Shown: positions 53,001-61,029, numbered from the stretch's first letter. The stretch is 64,000 nt of DNA from Bdellovibrionales bacterium (GCA_028819545.1 JAPPLG010000014.1:97179-161178); one strand, 5' to 3'. The notes: generated by a model not told the origin, from the letters alone. Program-made: numbers and translations.

Positions 53001-53168
53001 CCTGCGGCATATAGCCTTGGAGGTTATGATCCAATCCTTATTCCAATGACTTTATCTTTTACATGGGGATTACTCACCGGCAGTTTTTTAACTTTAATAT
53101 GGATCCCCTGCGGTTATGCCATTATTGAAGACATTATTCATTTCTTCAGAAAATTATTCCTGCGCTAG
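50082..53168 (+). CDS. RND efflux transporter, AcrB/HAE family
   Basis: 1028 aa, two large loops; FPGASSEEVEDQIT, CIGMLVDNSVVVSEN, VGLAGVTINAAIILVSFIEE. Confidence 0.95.
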   Translation: MKNFFAFFLENSKLTFVVTLALFVMGLMGFMNLRRETRPPVDFARVMITTVFPGASSEEVEDQITLKIEEEIRVVDGMKDSRSISSPGMSLLSLRIDIDNEDTLEVVDELQRALSKVRQLPSMILESPYLLHIKAKEIPILKVLVEGDNTNRKRDQLAFQLKTALERDRGVASVQFTGYKPREFKITLDPKKLQEYHVGLDEVTKAVSASMKDVSAGILRSSVKAEQVKLHTKLDTISKLEKLVVRSNFSGHKILIQDLGKVTDEEEEIPERIRFNGESVTYLQITKKEKEDSIHLSNRIKKLVKNYPAPEGYKLQVYDNEADRTQNQLSIVVKNAWVGLSLVLIVLLLLLPGWLGILSAISLPISILGAVALCASFGITFNSITMLAFIICIGMLVDNSVVVSENYARLRMDENKTPLQSALTSVMQLYKPVTATVLTTVSAFLPMLVTKGVMGQFIKWIPIVVSVALIMSLLDAFVLLPSRLQWTIRKSQNKTTRIQKYFHQITKRFEKLLSLCIRRRYVCSLVLLAITAFSISVSFWGNEFILFPKDDVRHHYIYYEAKEGASIEQTDLLAKRLVNQITQTTGADQIEGLLTQSGMQNQRFSASGGKGESTGEMFLLLKEDSKYRKKPEVLLKKLRNIDNKDFKTLRFEALGAGPPVGYAVHVIFISPDREELLSLTQDFKDQLSQIPGVIEVEDDQFSTGPEYIIEPNLTKMAQLGISPVSLGKTLQTALEGNRVGELVEKGETFYVKIYYDSHIRSNIEDLKKIKIQTQAGSLIPLEEIISLEYNPQGSSIRKRFDYQNSIEVKAKVDMAQMNSQKANALSEVIIKDLYKKYNNTSHVFQGERQHTKESMDSLFQAMVLAVFGIFIILLLLFRKFMISFLTLSSIVLGFIGVSLAFALHQKPLSFLALIGIVGLAGVTINAAIILVSFIEEMRKENPEKSLHEILVASARFRFKPIAITTFTTVLGLFPAAYSLGGYDPILIPMTLSFTWGLLTGSFLTLIWIPCGYAIIEDIIHFFRKLFLR

Positions 53169-53737
53169 AATATTTGAGGTTTAAAGTGTTTGTTATTGGT
53201 AATAGTTGCACTTTCTCCTACAACTTTGATCGTAAATAACCCTTGCTTTCTAGCATACACATCTGCACTCTGATTAATTGTTAAATAAGCCATAGCCCCG
53301 TAAATCTTGTTGCCTTTATAACTCGGAAAAAAGCATGTTAAATGCTTCAGCTTATATAAAAAATTATCTACATCTTTTGAGGACAAAGATGTCTTTACCT
53401 CTACCGCTACAATCTCTTGCCCATTTTTTGCCACAACATCCAACTCACAACGCCCCTCATATATCTTTCCGTTTTTATCTTTAGCGTTTTTTAAACCCCT
53501 AACCCTCTCACTAGTTTCCCCAACAGGAATATTTCTTTCATTAAACAGTTTAATTAAATTGCCTTCCACCAAAGCTTCAATCAAACGCCCCCATTTTCTG
53601 TCAAACTCACCACTTAGCTTGTTAATTTTCAAATCAGTTTTTTCGGACATTTCCTGCATTTTCCGATCGGTTTCACGAAAAAGCTTCCAGATTTCAGCAA
53701 TCTCACGTTCAGATGAATAAGTTTTTTGTACTGCCAT
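53165..53737 (-). CDS. PD-(D/E)XK nuclease-like protein with N-terminal coiled coil
   Basis: CELDVVAKNGQEIVAVEVKTSL (D...ExK) after a coiled-coil N-terminus. Confidence 0.7.
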   Translation of the reverse strand: MAVQKTYSSEREIAEIWKLFRETDRKMQEMSEKTDLKINKLSGEFDRKWGRLIEALVEGNLIKLFNERNIPVGETSERVRGLKNAKDKNGKIYEGRCELDVVAKNGQEIVAVEVKTSLSSKDVDNFLYKLKHLTCFFPSYKGNKIYGAMAYLTINQSADVYARKQGLFTIKVVGESATITNNKHFKPQIF

Positions 53738-53800
53738 AGTTAAACCTCCTTTATAGTTTATCGAAACTCTGAATCTTTTTCAAAGTTCTTAGAGAAATCA

Positions 53801-54122
53801 TATGCAAGTTTTACGACAGGTGTACCGCTCAAAAAAGTTGTTGGAGAATATTAGTGTACTTTTTCCAATATTTTCAGACAGTTATACTAAATATTTATTT
53901 TTAAAAATAGGTTACACAGTCATTTTACTTGATATTTGACTTCAGTCAGTGACCAAAAATGGACATTAGTGACCATTTTTGAAAAATCATAAAAGCTCTT
54001 CTAACCATTTACTAGAAAAATGAAGCCCCTACACTACTTTGTCATCATCTCCGCAACACACGCCATCTCTTTGAAGGTGGTGAACCAACTACAAAATGTA
54101 AAAATTACACAGCGTTTCTATT
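53801..54122. repeat. 322-bp perfect direct repeat, copy 1
   Basis: By-eye identical to 56550-56871, offset 2749 bp; contains hairpin CAAAAATGG/CCATTTTTG. Confidence 0.97.
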
Positions 54123-54149
54123 GATAGATTACATCTAGAGTTTTAGCGC

Positions 54150-54596
54150 TTAAACCTTATACTGTTCTTCAGGAATTTTTTGAAACACTGCAGATAATGA
54201 TTCAGCAATTTCATTTCTTTTTTTTATATTAGAATCGCAAATAATCAAAGCATGAGCTAGATTATTCCCTGTAGGATCAGCTACAACTTTTTCTACACCT
54301 GAAATAAGTTTAATATATCGCACAGTACCTTTTATTAATCGCCAATTATTAATATTTTCATTTCCAGGTATTTCTTGAAGAGTTTTTTTGTAAGGCCTGT
54401 ATTTTGACCGATCCACTGAAATTTTATGATAACCAAAATAAAAAGCATTCCTATGTATCCGTCCATTACCCCGAATAACCTTCTTTTTACATCTCCTTAC
54501 AAGTTCTTCAGAATCATCTAAGGTCAGAGGTATGTGTTTACTAAGCCGCCTGATTATATTGAAGCTTCTCTTTACATATTTCAAGAAAATCTGCAC
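54150..54596 (-). CDS. Uncharacterised protein, gene 3 of TIGR04255-like operon
   Basis: HRNAFYFGYHKISVDRSKYRPY...VVADPTGNNLAHALI; overlaps gene 2 by 56 bp. Confidence 0.65.
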   Translation of the reverse strand: MQIFLKYVKRSFNIIRRLSKHIPLTLDDSEELVRRCKKKVIRGNGRIHRNAFYFGYHKISVDRSKYRPYKKTLQEIPGNENINNWRLIKGTVRYIKLISGVEKVVADPTGNNLAHALIICDSNIKKRNEIAESLSAVFQKIPEEQYKV

Positions 54597-55011
54597 TTTT
54601 TACTTCCTTAGGCAACTGTTTAATATTATTTTCCGTCACGGTATACTCTATTTTGTCTGCTGAATACATCCTAGCAAAAAGATGTGAGTTTTTAGCATAA
54701 TCCCACTCAAAACCTAAAATTCCGTCTGGGGCTATACAAAACTCTGGAAAATCAGAGATAGTATTTAAATTTCTTAATTCGTTAGTAAAAGAAGAAAGAA
54801 AACCTATGCTACACATTATAGATTGAGCATCCGGAACTTCTGCACCATAACTATCCCAACCTTCTTTATAGTTTCGCACTTCTTCTTGTAAATATACTAA
54901 TTCTTTAGAATAATTAAACTTAACGTTATGCTCTATGTAGGATGGTTTTACCCAACGAAAATCAGCATGTTTATAAATGCCAATAGAATCAAAAGAGTCA
55001 AGGCGTGTCAT
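54541..55011 (-). CDS. Uncharacterised protein, gene 2 of TIGR04255-like operon
   Basis: YKEGWDSYGAEVPDAQSI...PEFCIAPDGILGFEWDY; start MTRLDSF preceded by GGAGAG RBS. Confidence 0.68.
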   Translation of the reverse strand: MTRLDSFDSIGIYKHADFRWVKPSYIEHNVKFNYSKELVYLQEEVRNYKEGWDSYGAEVPDAQSIMCSIGFLSSFTNELRNLNTISDFPEFCIAPDGILGFEWDYAKNSHLFARMYSADKIEYTVTENNIKQLPKEVKSADFLEICKEKLQYNQAA

Positions 55012-55771
55012 TAATCTCTCCTTTCCAAAAATTTCTAATACTTTCTGTTGTAATATCTTCAAAGAACTGTCTTATCTTTCTATTAGCTTCATCATACCAG
55101 TCTTCACTAATGTTCTCAAAACCTTTATTATTCTTTATAGAAAGTACCAGTAAAAAAGCATCTCTATTACTCTTATTATCTTTGACTTTTTCCAATCTTA
55201 GAAACAGGGTATCTTGATCCATTGGGATTTGCAAACTGATATGTGGTGTAACAGCTTTGTAGTCTTCCGGATAAGGTGAAATAAAATTGACAGCCTTATG
55301 TAAATCCCTATCATTTTTTAAAAACTGCTTTGCACCAATTTCTAAAATATTTGAATAGTATAACTCACACATTTTTATACTTAAATTTCTATTCTTGTAG
55401 CGTCTGATGTAATCTTCTAATATCTTCCAATACTTTAAAAATTCCGGCTTTATATTTTCATACTTTGGATAGTTCACTGGCTTAACTTCTCCAGCCCTCC
55501 AGTTATAGACCATACGATCTCTTCCCAGTTGTAAGAGTTTTGTTTTATTTTCGCTATAGAACCACACTTTTTCTGGTGTAGTGATAATTTTCTCCATATT
55601 CCCTATACGCTCAATAACAGGAAAGATGTATTCTTTATTTTTAAAATTTGCCTCTACTTCAATAGCGAACTGTTGAAAATCAAGTTGTTCTATAGAGGGA
55701 TCCACTTGAAAATGAATACTTATATACATTTCATCCAAAGGAGGATTTTTATAGGTTTTACTAGATTTCAT
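54998..55771 (-). CDS. TIGR04255-like family protein
   Basis: PPLDEMYISIHFQ..., LLQLGRDRMVYNWR, VNYPKYENIKPEFLKYWKILEDYI; overlaps gene 2 by 14 bp. Confidence 0.75.
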   Translation of the reverse strand: MKSSKTYKNPPLDEMYISIHFQVDPSIEQLDFQQFAIEVEANFKNKEYIFPVIERIGNMEKIITTPEKVWFYSENKTKLLQLGRDRMVYNWRAGEVKPVNYPKYENIKPEFLKYWKILEDYIRRYKNRNLSIKMCELYYSNILEIGAKQFLKNDRDLHKAVNFISPYPEDYKAVTPHISLQIPMDQDTLFLRLEKVKDNKSNRDAFLLVLSIKNNKGFENISEDWYDEANRKIRQFFEDITTESIRNFWKGEINDTP

Positions 55772-55932
55772 ACCAGTTAAGCTAACAAAACTTCAGTCTC
55801 AATGGCAAGTCAGAAAAGTCAGAAGTGTAACGCCACCAGCTTTTCCATTCCAATGGAGGCAAGAAGACTATCCTTTTATCCTATGTGTTACTCCTCACTT
55901 TTAGCTTTCTTTTTATGATCCATAAACTTTAA

Positions 55933-56139
55933 ATACAATTAAAAGAAAGTGATTATCTTCTAGATCACTTAAAAGACTACAGGTCTCTTATGCCTATGGC
56001 ACAGGAAAAAACAAAACCTATGTTTCTACTGAAACCAGGGGATGGAGCTATAGGAGCTCATTATCAAGCTGTTCAATCTTGTTATAATGATTTTAAACAA
56101 CTAACTCTTAAAATAATCTCAGCTATTGATTCAAATTAG
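55933..56139 (+). pseudogene. 5'-truncated ParA-like ATPase C-terminal remnant
   Basis: Open frame before first ATG: IQLKESDYLLDHLKDYRSLMPMAQEKTKPMFLLKPGDGAIGAHYQAVQSCYNDFKQLTLKIISAIDSN*; resembles ParA-family C-termini. Confidence 0.5.
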
Positions 56140-56141
56140 CT

Positions 56142-56471
56142 TTAGTTCAAAGGTTTTGGCTCAGGAACAAAATAAGCCTGCCCTAAATTCCTATTTATAT
56201 AGATAGTATGAATATAATATGTTTCCTTAGGGCCGTCACAATAAAATGTGCCAGTCTTAAACTCTGCACATTCACGAGCATCTGTTAAAATTTCATTTGC
56301 TGTTTCCCATAAAATATTAAAAAATTCTTCCCTCTCTGTAAATTGGTTATTTTGTTTTTCAAAGAGAATTTTATGAAACAAAAACTCTATCTCCTCCCTG
56401 GTATTCGTCCTGTTTTCAGCATAAAGATACATCCCGCAAAAAATACTCATAATAATTATAATTTTTTTCAT
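56142..56471 (-). CDS. Small secreted protein
   Basis: Signal peptide MKKIIIIMSIFCGMYLYA; AGGAGG RBS upstream. Confidence 0.6.
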   Translation of the reverse strand: MKKIIIIMSIFCGMYLYAENRTNTREEIEFLFHKILFEKQNNQFTEREEFFNILWETANEILTDARECAEFKTGTFYCDGPKETYYIHTIYINRNLGQAYFVPEPKPLN

Positions 56472-56549
56472 TACATTCCTCCTTATTTATGGTTGACTTA
56501 GTTGAAGAGTCTTTCATTTTTTCCATCTTCAAAGCTCTTGAAAAAGAAG

Positions 56550-56871
56550 TATGCAAGTTTTACGACAGGTGTACCGCTCAAAAAAGTTGTTGGAGAATAT
56601 TAGTGTACTTTTTCCAATATTTTCAGACAGTTATACTAAATATTTATTTTTAAAAATAGGTTACACAGTCATTTTACTTGATATTTGACTTCAGTCAGTG
56701 ACCAAAAATGGACATTAGTGACCATTTTTGAAAAATCATAAAAGCTCTTCTAACCATTTACTAGAAAAATGAAGCCCCTACACTACTTTGTCATCATCTC
56801 CGCAACACACGCCATCTCTTTGAAGGTGGTGAACCAACTACAAAATGTAAAAATTACACAGCGTTTCTATT
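56550..56871. repeat. 322-bp perfect direct repeat, copy 2
   Basis: See 53801-54122. Confidence 0.97.
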
Positions 56872-56988
56872 ACAGATCATCTTAGTATATCTCATAAAGT
56901 CTAGTTTTTCCTCTCGCTTAAAGGCTTGATCTGTCTTTCACACTATTTTTTAGTCATAATAAAACAAACTTTCAAAAAGGTTTTATAA

Positions 56989-58368
56989 ATGATTTCAAAA
57001 AGAAATTTACTTACTTTATTTTGTCTGTACTTCTGCACCTCTTGCTCCCCCACTCAAGATCTTTTTTCTGAATCTTTGGATGAGGTAGCTACAGAACGTT
57101 TTTATATTAAATTAGATGAAAATTTTTATAAAAGGGAAGGAATAGCTGTCCCCGAGTATGCACTCAGTTCCGATGATCTTATTGGTTTGACAGACTGTGG
57201 TGTCAATAAAGGTGATGAATCTTTTGAAGATATCTATTGTATCCTGGATCTTAATGAAGCAGATATTGGTGTTTTAGGGCAGGCGGACAAAGGTATTCCT
57301 ATAGAATACAATATCCCCCGACATATGTGTGAATACACTACATTTATGGCCCCATGGCACTGGAACTATCGCTCTGGAATAGGACCGCAGGTTCTGCACA
57401 AACACACAGAAGAAGAAGACACCTCAGACACAACTATTGTTGTCGGTGGTGAAGGTAATGAAAGCAACAATGCTGAGTACTATTGTATTCCTCCTTCCGG
57501 TACACGACGTTGCGCTGGTAACCCAGTTACAAGCGCAGTTCCATGTCCAATAGGTCAACCTAATCCAGGTACTTGGTATAGGATAGATGAGGACAGTAAC
57601 GTCTCCAAATGTTTTTGCCCTTATGACCACTCCTCTGCTGGTGATGGTAACTCTAATGCACCAAATTGTTGTTTTGGCTCTTATGAAGTTGAAGGCGGAA
57701 ATGAAGGAACAGAAACAAATGATTGGGGCGGTGACCTGAAAGAATGTATTGGAGGTCCTCTTCGCTCCGGAGGATGGGACAATTATGCACCTACAGTAAC
57801 ATCAGTATCACATACCCAAAAACCCATTGAAATTCCTATCCCAAACAGATTTTACTCTTGGGTTACAGATGAACCCCGAAGAACTTTTGAAATAGGACCT
57901 ATAGACATAGAAACAATTTTACTTACTGCAAGTGGTAATAGATATTTTTACTCTACCCCTACTGCTACATACTTTGATGGTATTGAAGATTTAATTTTTA
58001 CCGATCCTTTATCTTGCTCCAACTGCCCTTCTATGTTTTCACCTGATGTAGATAATCCTATAGAAAATCTTGCATTGAGAGCTGCTCTGAGAGCGTACCC
58101 CTACTTTACATTAGAGTGTTTAGACTCCAATATGGAAGCTCTTCACCGTGTACATCTCACTATTCGAGAGTGGAATACTCAGGAAGAATTTTTAAGCTTT
58201 AAAGAATCAAATGGCGGCAGCGGCGACCCTGATATTGATGGAGAAGAAGGCAGTGACTGTCCATACTATGAAGCTGACGAAAAACTAGGGTCTACAAATT
58301 GTAATGATTTTTTAGACTTAGATGACTTTATAGATATAGGCATACCTTACCCCCGAACTCCCTACTGA
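56989..58368 (+). CDS. Cysteine-rich lipoprotein
   Basis: Lipobox FCTSC after hydrophobic N-terminus; many Cys in CFCPYD, PNCCFG, SCSNCPS. Confidence 0.65.
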   Translation: MISKRNLLTLFCLYFCTSCSPTQDLFSESLDEVATERFYIKLDENFYKREGIAVPEYALSSDDLIGLTDCGVNKGDESFEDIYCILDLNEADIGVLGQADKGIPIEYNIPRHMCEYTTFMAPWHWNYRSGIGPQVLHKHTEEEDTSDTTIVVGGEGNESNNAEYYCIPPSGTRRCAGNPVTSAVPCPIGQPNPGTWYRIDEDSNVSKCFCPYDHSSAGDGNSNAPNCCFGSYEVEGGNEGTETNDWGGDLKECIGGPLRSGGWDNYAPTVTSVSHTQKPIEIPIPNRFYSWVTDEPRRTFEIGPIDIETILLTASGNRYFYSTPTATYFDGIEDLIFTDPLSCSNCPSMFSPDVDNPIENLALRAALRAYPYFTLECLDSNMEALHRVHLTIREWNTQEEFLSFKESNGGSGDPDIDGEEGSDCPYYEADEKLGSTNCNDFLDLDDFIDIGIPYPRTPY

Positions 58369-58469
58369 AGCGCTCAATATAATCTAAAACATTTTTGACA
58401 ACAATTGCTAAAACTTAGAGTTAAAAAATTACCTTGTTATCAACACCATTTTTATATTAACTAAAGAGT

Positions 58470-58667
58470 ATGTATATTTCTAATATTGAAAAAGCTCGTT
58501 ACCCTATGTCAAAGAAAGAGACATCAAATATGCTTACACTAAGAGCAATTAAACAAGCAATATCAACAGCACAAAAAACAGGAAGAAATCAGCTTGTACA
58601 GAAACACTTAGATGATATTAAATCAAAATTTAATAAATCCAAGGTCAGAAATTGTAACATTTTGTAA
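58470..58667 (+). CDS. Small ORF, possibly chimeric, ending in duplicated sequence
   Basis: 65 aa; its last codons lie in the repeat shared with 59584-59650 but in another frame. Confidence 0.35.
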   Translation: MYISNIEKARYPMSKKETSNMLTLRAIKQAISTAQKTGRNQLVQKHLDDIKSKFNKSKVRNCNIL

Positions 58668-58704
58668 ATTTAATCAAGAAGCCCACAACTACTTTGAAGA
58701 GATA
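58638..58704 (+). repeat. Duplicate of 3' part of the 59042..59698 gene
   Basis: TCCAAGGTCAGAAATTGTAACATTTTGTAAATTTAATCAAGAAGCCCACAACTACTTTGAAGAGATA, 2 mismatches to 59584-59650. Confidence 0.9.
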
Positions 58705-58874
58705 TATGAAGTTGGCAGCGGTAGCAACTCCTAATAACTTACTCTCTTATACTAAAGTTATCTCAATATTTTTAAATTCTGAAAAAATCACAGGTTTTGG
58801 ACTTACGAACAGGTGTACTATAGTTGAAATTACACTAGAAGACTGATACAGTTAAAAAAAGATAAGGGTTTAAA

Positions 58875-59045
58875 ATGCCACAAAAAGAAAGCAAAAAAAA
58901 CGTATTATTCAATTGGTTGGCAAAAGGCACTCGAGCAGAGCCTTGGCCTCCCTCTAGTGAAATTATAGATAGTGATGAGTTTAAAAATCTCCAAAAAATT
59001 GGAAAAGAGTTAGTAGAAAAAAGTAAAAAAGAAAAAGCACAATGA
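58875..59045 (+). CDS. Small 56-aa protein upstream of membrane protein (not in the ORF track)
   Basis: MPQKESKKNVLFNWLAKGTRAEPWPPSSEIIDSDEFKNLQKIGKELVEKSKKEKAQ*; ATGA overlap with next gene. Confidence 0.5.
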   Translation: MPQKESKKNVLFNWLAKGTRAEPWPPSSEIIDSDEFKNLQKIGKELVEKSKKEKAQ

Positions 59046-59698
59046 CGTTTGATCAACTTGAAAGCTTCCTATGGGTTATCCCAGGGGTTGCGTGGATTTA
59101 CTATTATAATACCTTCACTCCACATAAAAAAATTACAATTTCAGGGTGGCCTTATTTATTTACTATTGTCATTATTGCTTCTATACTAAAGCTCCCTGAT
59201 ACTTTTTTAAATATTGATTTACTCACAGAACAACAAGAACATTTAAAAAAGTTTATGTGGTTATTTAAAATTATACTCTATATCTTCCTTCTTTGGCTTC
59301 CCAAAATTGAGTGGATTAAACAATTCTTGCCTCAAATAGAAGATAATTTTTACGATAAGTGCACTAAATGGCATAAAAAAGCTGTTTTGTTGACTTTAAA
59401 AAATGGAAAAGTATATGTCGGTGTTTTATCAAAGTATCCAGACAACCCGAATTTAAGGTATGAATCTCAGACAATTTTTATCATTCCATCTTTCAGTGGA
59501 TATAGAGAACAAGAGAAAAAACGTATTGAGTGGACTACACATTACCCAACAGGAACACCCTACGCTGACATGGAACTTATCATTCCAAGATCAGAAATTG
59601 TAACATTTTGTAAATTTAATCAGGAAGCCCACAACTACTTTGAAGAGATAAAAGAATTCAACAAAAAATACCCATACCGCTCCACAATGACACCTTAA
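59042..59698 (+). CDS. Membrane protein with soluble C-terminal domain, DUF6338-like
   Basis: N-terminal TM helices; C-terminal AVLLTLKNGKVYVGVLSKYPDN...ADMELIIPRSEIVTFC. Confidence 0.55.
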   Translation: MTFDQLESFLWVIPGVAWIYYYNTFTPHKKITISGWPYLFTIVIIASILKLPDTFLNIDLLTEQQEHLKKFMWLFKIILYIFLLWLPKIEWIKQFLPQIEDNFYDKCTKWHKKAVLLTLKNGKVYVGVLSKYPDNPNLRYESQTIFIIPSFSGYREQEKKRIEWTTHYPTGTPYADMELIIPRSEIVTFCKFNQEAHNYFEEIKEFNKKYPYRSTMTP

Positions 59699-59734
59699 AT
59701 TAAAAGGCTAAAAGACATCTCCCAATAACTAACC

Positions 59735-59767
59735 TTTGTCGCAAGTTTGTCGCAAGTTTGTCGCAAG
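59735..59767. repeat. Tandem 11-mer x3
   Basis: (TTTGTCGCAAG)x3 perfect. Confidence 0.9.
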
Positions 59768-59779
59768 TTTTTTATAAAT

Positions 59780-60874
59780 TTAGCTCTTTTTTACCAAACA
59801 ATAAAATTTTTGATTGGTTTTACCTCTAGGCTCTACAATTCTTTTATCGATCATATCTTTTAAGTCTCTTTGTAACGTTCTTTTTGTTATTTTACCTGAT
59901 GTCTTTCTTTTTAAATTTTTATCTAATCTCTCAAACTTAGAAAAAAGTTTATCAAAATCTTTTGGCAACAGTCTGCCATTTTCTAAAATATACTCAAAAA
60001 TGACCCCTTGTCTTTTAGATAAACTATGATTTTGTATTAAAGCATCTTTCAAAATAACTTTTTTTCCAATGTCCATAACTTCATTCATTTGGAATAAGAA
60101 TCCTTTAACAAAATATTCAAGCCAGACAGTCATATCCATCTTGTTATTTCTTACAGCTTGAATAGTCTTATAAAAGTTTTTTCTATCTTTGTCATAGTAT
60201 TGACTGATTGAGAAAAGCTTCTTAAAGTCATAATCTTCTTTATAAAGATAAGCTGTGCAAAGAAGTCGAGAAGTTCTTCCATTACCATCCATAAAGGGAT
60301 GAATATGAACAAGCTGAAATTGTATAATACTGCTTTTTAAAACAGGATGAATATCTGATTTCTGATTGATCCATCGGACAAAATTTTTCATAAGAGTAGG
60401 AACTTCATTTGGTTTAGGAGGTATGTATACAACTTCTTTTGTAACAGCATTTCCTACATAGTTTTGTATCTTTCGATAACTTCCCGGCTTGGCACTTCCT
60501 CCACGAACACCTTTAACTAACTCTTTATGAATACTTTTAATAAGAGTTTCTGTAATGCTCTTTTTTTCTTTTAAATGTTTTGAAACCAAATTAAAAGCAT
60601 CTCTATAGTTTTTTATCTCTTTTATATCTTCCTCATTGACGCCAGATATTTTTTGGCCAGCTAAAATCTTTCGGGACTGCTCAAAGGTAAGCTGTGTTCC
60701 TTCTATATGAGTCGTATGATGCGTTTCTAAAAGAAAGGCATTTTTGCTCATATTTTGTATCCATTGGTTTGATAAATGAGCCGCTTTTAAAAACCCTCTA
60801 GCCTGCTCAATCTCCATCAATTGATTGAGTAGAGACCTGGTAATTTTAAATTTTGGAGAAAAATTATTTTCCAT
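59780..60874 (-). CDS. Fic family protein
   Basis: HPFMDGNGRTSR core; N-terminal TTHIEG matches class II inhibitory motif (S/T)xxxE(G/N). Confidence 0.93.
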   Translation of the reverse strand: MENNFSPKFKITRSLLNQLMEIEQARGFLKAAHLSNQWIQNMSKNAFLLETHHTTHIEGTQLTFEQSRKILAGQKISGVNEEDIKEIKNYRDAFNLVSKHLKEKKSITETLIKSIHKELVKGVRGGSAKPGSYRKIQNYVGNAVTKEVVYIPPKPNEVPTLMKNFVRWINQKSDIHPVLKSSIIQFQLVHIHPFMDGNGRTSRLLCTAYLYKEDYDFKKLFSISQYYDKDRKNFYKTIQAVRNNKMDMTVWLEYFVKGFLFQMNEVMDIGKKVILKDALIQNHSLSKRQGVIFEYILENGRLLPKDFDKLFSKFERLDKNLKRKTSGKITKRTLQRDLKDMIDKRIVEPRGKTNQKFYCLVKKS

Positions 60875-61029
60875 TTTATTTTCATACCTTTCTGTTTTCT
60901 GTCCAATTAAAAATATCACATTTCAACAAACATTGGTATTAGTTTGTTTCATAAATTATAATTGCAGTTTGTTATATTTTCATGATACTCTCTTATCTCG
61001 AAAACAGATTTAGTTTTATGGAGGTTGAA

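Noticed and set aside
53801-54122. 322-bp repeat as an insertion sequence
   Set aside because: No transposase, no terminal inverted repeats, and no obvious target duplication.
53801-56871. 322-bp repeats as integron attC sites
   Set aside because: Too long and perfectly identical; no attC-like paired core sites and no integrase in the window.
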